Of a stretch of 64,000 bases of DNA, positions 61,382 to 64,000 are shown one piece after another. The notes beneath the pieces were generated by a model that was not told the origin of the DNA, did not search any database, and saw only the letters and a list, made by a program, of their open reading frames with translations. The position numbers were made by a program, and so were the translations under genes. Position 1 is the stretch's first letter, and each line of letters opens with the position of its first letter. Source of the stretch: Nectonema munidae (lineage: Eukaryota > Nematomorpha > Nectonematoida > Nectonematidae); assembly GCA_030549495.1 (NCBI GenBank), contig JAUIRK010000819.1, positions 548,501-612,500 of the forward strand. The letters run 5' to 3'.

Positions 61382-61387
61382 AATAAA
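61382..61387 (+). terminator. Candidate polyadenylation signal of ENPP gene
   Basis: AATAAA within ttccaataaatcg, about 100 nt after the stop codon at 61281-61283, a normal 3' UTR distance. Confidence 0.5.
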
Positions 61388-61475
61388 TCGATAATATTTT
61401 TTTAATTTTATTTGGAAGGGCTATACCGCTGTTTTTGAGATTTAGCTACTTGAGCGTATGGGTGTCTAATGTCCA

Positions 61476-61530
61476 TATGTATTGTAGTATGTATTTGTAT
61501 ATGTATATGTATGTATGTGTATATGTTTTT
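61476..61530. repeat. TATG/TGTA simple repeat
   Basis: Short imperfect run of TATG and TATA units (for example TGTATATGTATATGTATGTA) shortly after the ENPP gene. Confidence 0.8.
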
Positions 61531-62479
61531 TGAGTCAAACGTTTATTAATACAAATAAATAGGAAAGTTTGTCTCAAGAATGTCAAAAAAAGTTTATGTA
61601 AATGTATGTATGTATGATTACGCTTACACTAAACCCAGCTTCAACCCTAACACTAATACTAACAATAATGCTAAAATTTCACACATGCCCATTTAGAAAT
61701 TGATTGAGCACTTGTCAACAACCATTATGCCAATTAAAGGACAAATTTGAACAGTCAAAATCAGGGGTAGAGTGACTTTTCTTGGAAATATTCTATAGTC
61801 ATTTTGAGTTGACCTTGATAAAATAAATGCTGAATTCTGGAGTTTTCATAAAGAACACTCATCGTCACACTTGTTTCTAACTATGAGCAATGAATCTTCT
61901 TTGTTTTTGCATTAGAACACAAAACTAAGAACTTTGAAAGCGAGGCATCAAAAGAGCTCTTCATGTAAGCATCCTTTTAATAAAACAGACGCAATAAAAC
62001 TTAAAATTATCACAATTAAATTCTTGTAAATATTCCGCCACAAAATATACACTACCATCGTTGTATTTTACTTCACTTTTCTCCTCTTAACAATACTTTA
62101 AATTTTTTTGAGAAGTAATATCCCTAACTCAGAAACTTTATCTATACTCCCTCAAGGTATCAGGTCAAAATCCCTCATGGACAAAATCCCCCGTGATAAA
62201 TTTAAAGTTAATTGTGCATGAAAATGTAAGTAAAAAGTCACAGTAGTAAATTGATTGTCAAAAAAATTTACGTTGATGCGGGTGGAAGAGATGTGAGTAA
62301 AAAAAATATATGAGCTTGTTAGAAAAATCCTTATAAAATAGCACTATTTTCGCTAGACTTTCAAACAGATAAGACCGGAGATTAAGTCCTATGAGGGATG
62401 TGGATGGAAGAAAACAGCTTATACGGGCGATTCAGCAAATTAACTCAATACTAATCAGTTAAGCTAATTTTTATATTCA

Positions 62480-63330
62480 TTCGAGGATAACTTTAGATTT
62501 GTCCCCCCAGAATTTGTCTATTTTACCTCCCAAATATATGATTTGTAAGCTGAACTCCTATGGCATAAATAGTAATATACTTGGCTGGATTGAAGACTAT
62601 CATCTACATGATAGGAAGCAAATTGTTGTTTTGAATGGTCAGCGCTCAAAGGAAAAATTAGTTTTGAATGGAGTTCTATAGGGCTCCGTACTGGGCCCTC
62701 TACTTTTTAACATATTTTTAAATGACCCCTTCAACGTCATCTTCTCAAAATTCAAGGTATTTGCCAATGATATTAAATTATATCATGTTTTTAATGATTG
62801 TGGTAGCTCTAACTTACAGCGTGATTTGATAAAAGTTTTTGAATGGTGTAACAAATGGGGATTAAAATTTAACTTCTCTAAATGCACACATTTGCAAATA
62901 GGACATCAAAATGATAGAAAATATTTCCTCGGCTGTCATAAACTTGAGAAGGTTGATTCGTAAAATGATTTGGGAGTCATTGTTACGACTGATCTCCTTT
63001 TCTCCAAAAATATTTCAAAGACTACTTATCATCAAGTGTGTAAATCTTTCTCCACATTCGATACTACTACGGCTCCACTTCTTTATGAAGCGTTAATAAG
63101 ACAAATTTTAGAATATGGAAATGTAATTTTCAATCCTTATTATGACTATGATGCCTTCAAAATTGAGAAAGTCTAAAGGTCTATCACTAAAGACATTCAT
63201 GGTTTGAAAGACTTAAGCTACAAGGAAAAACTCATGAAACAAAATCTCCCTTCCTTACTCTATCGTTTCAAAAGGAAAGACATTCTTCCTTTTAAGACAA
63301 ATACTTCCTTTTATGATAATTAATAACAAA
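62480..63330 (+). pseudogene. LINE reverse transcriptase fragment (jockey/CR1-like)
   Basis: In successive frames the + strand reads PKYMICKLNSYGINSNILGW, VVLNGQRSKEK, then GSVLGPLLFNIFLNDPFNVI. FANDIKLYHVFND and EWCNKWGLKFNFSKCTHLQI follow, then DLGVIVTTDLLFSKNI and YEALIRQILEYGNVIFNPYY. These are reverse-transcriptase palm and thumb motifs of jockey/CR1-type LINEs. The catalytic FADD is FAND here, and at least three in-frame stops occur, so the copy is dead. The 5' part (endonuclease, fingers) is absent. No poly(A) or simple-repeat tail could be fixed. Confidence 0.8.
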
Positions 63331-64000
63331 GATAAGGGCTATCAAAACATGTTTGCCTTATACAAAATGTTATTAACCTTTCCAGTTAGCTTTACGCAGC
63401 TTGAGCTTGCCGAGCACCATGAGTGAAGATCGACTAAATGCTTTAGCCAGGATGCACATAGATCGAGAAATATCTGAAAAAATTAATTTCAGCATTGTTA
63501 TTGAAAAATTTAATAAAGTGAAAATCGAAAATTAAAATTATAGAGTCTAGAACAAGCGATGTTTGGAATGTAAAACTAAAGTTTGAATGACAATTTACAT
63601 AAAAAAATATAGTGTAAAACATGATTTATTGAATAATTAAAAATTTTTAATAAAGTTTTATGGAAAATGCTAACTGTTAGCAAACATGTAGCACAGGCGG
63701 AATTTAGAGGGGCGGAACCGGTGTACATCCCCCCCCCCCCCCAATTTGCATTGCCAATTGCTTGGAAATTTTTCTTGATCTAATTCTTTTCGTACAACTT
63801 AAATATAATGATTTCTGCAACTCGTTTTTTAGATTCAATCTTTCTCTAAAATGAGAAGCCCTAAAAAGCTTTTTATGTTTCAATCGTATTTAAGTGTGAC
63901 ACTTATTACTTTTATATTATCCAATTTTTTTGTAAATTTATTATTTAAACACGTCAAGTTTTTCCACATCATTGCACTTCACAGTTCAATGAATGAGGTT
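63331..64000. other. Intergenic DNA to window end
   Basis: The first 100 bp may still be LINE 3' sequence. A patch at 63693-63742 (CAGGCGGAATTTAGAGGGGC, then a C run) looks like a DNA-transposon end. The rest is AT-rich without recognisable content. Confidence 0.4.

Larger units (their letters stand above)
61284..62450. other. ENPP 3' region and intergenic DNA
   Basis: AATAAA at 61382-61387 is about 100 nt after the ENPP stop and is the likeliest polyadenylation signal. A TATG-rich simple repeat spans about 61476-61530. At 62150-62200 short GTCAAAATCCCTCATGGACA-type words recur without recognisable element ends. No coding signal. Confidence 0.45.

Noticed and set aside
62150-62400. Possible short element with GTCAAAATCCC-type words
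   Set aside because: Words recur, but no inverted ends or target duplication could be defined.

Overview
This window is AT-rich animal nuclear DNA (by eye about 70% A+T). It holds two multi-exon host genes on the + strand, embedded in degraded transposon sequence. Short exons, GT-AG introns of 63 nt to about 5 kb, a vertebrate-like F-BAR/RhoGAP gene, and abundant hAT, Tigger/pogo, piggyBac, LINE and SINE debris point to an invertebrate metazoan. I cannot fix the phylum from sequence alone; an arthropod such as a copepod, or another AT-rich invertebrate, would fit. All exon models are hand-made from splice-site phase and remembered family sequences, with no alignment or transcript support.

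Layout. (1) 1-0.9 kb: a deleted hAT element with a perfect 8-bp target duplication. (2) 1.1-33.2 kb: the 3' thirteen exons of a Slit-Robo Rho GTPase-activating protein (srGAP) homologue. The join is phase-consistent: 2397 nt, 798 codons plus stop. It starts inside the F-BAR domain (the 5' end lies left of the window), runs through RhoGAP, and ends in a Ser-rich tail. No SH3 domain was found where vertebrate srGAPs carry one. Its introns hold two Tigger elements, a Tigger-like MITE, a LINE 3' end, three small piggyBac-type MITEs, tRNA-derived SINEs, a 139-bp minisatellite and a 90-bp foldback. (3) 33.2-53.7 kb: intergenic and repeat-dominated. It has a 3.6-kb piggyBac-type non-autonomous element filled with roughly 150-bp tandem repeats, a GC-rich 36-bp minisatellite, a piggyBac transposase fragment, a 3.4-kb hAT (ZMYM1/DUF4371-like) with exact target duplication and an inverted nested insert, and a 2.1-kb minus-strand transposase-like gene of an amplified family I cannot classify. 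(4) 53.8-61.3 kb: a complete-looking three-exon ENPP4/5-like ectonucleotide pyrophosphatase/phosphodiesterase gene (427 residues), with all catalytic residues but no C-terminal membrane anchor. Its second intron holds another hAT remnant. (5) 62.4-63.3 kb: a broken LINE reverse transcriptase.

The two host genes are unrelated in function: one remodels membrane and actin inside the cell, the other is a secreted or surface phosphodiesterase. They simply lie in the same orientation about 20 kb apart. Nothing suggests an operon or a bacterial-type system. The most unusual items are the tandem-repeat-filled piggyBac-type element with GC hairpins at both ends, the SH3-less srGAP with a 28-nt micro-exon, the anchorless ENPP, and the unclassified transposase-like family.
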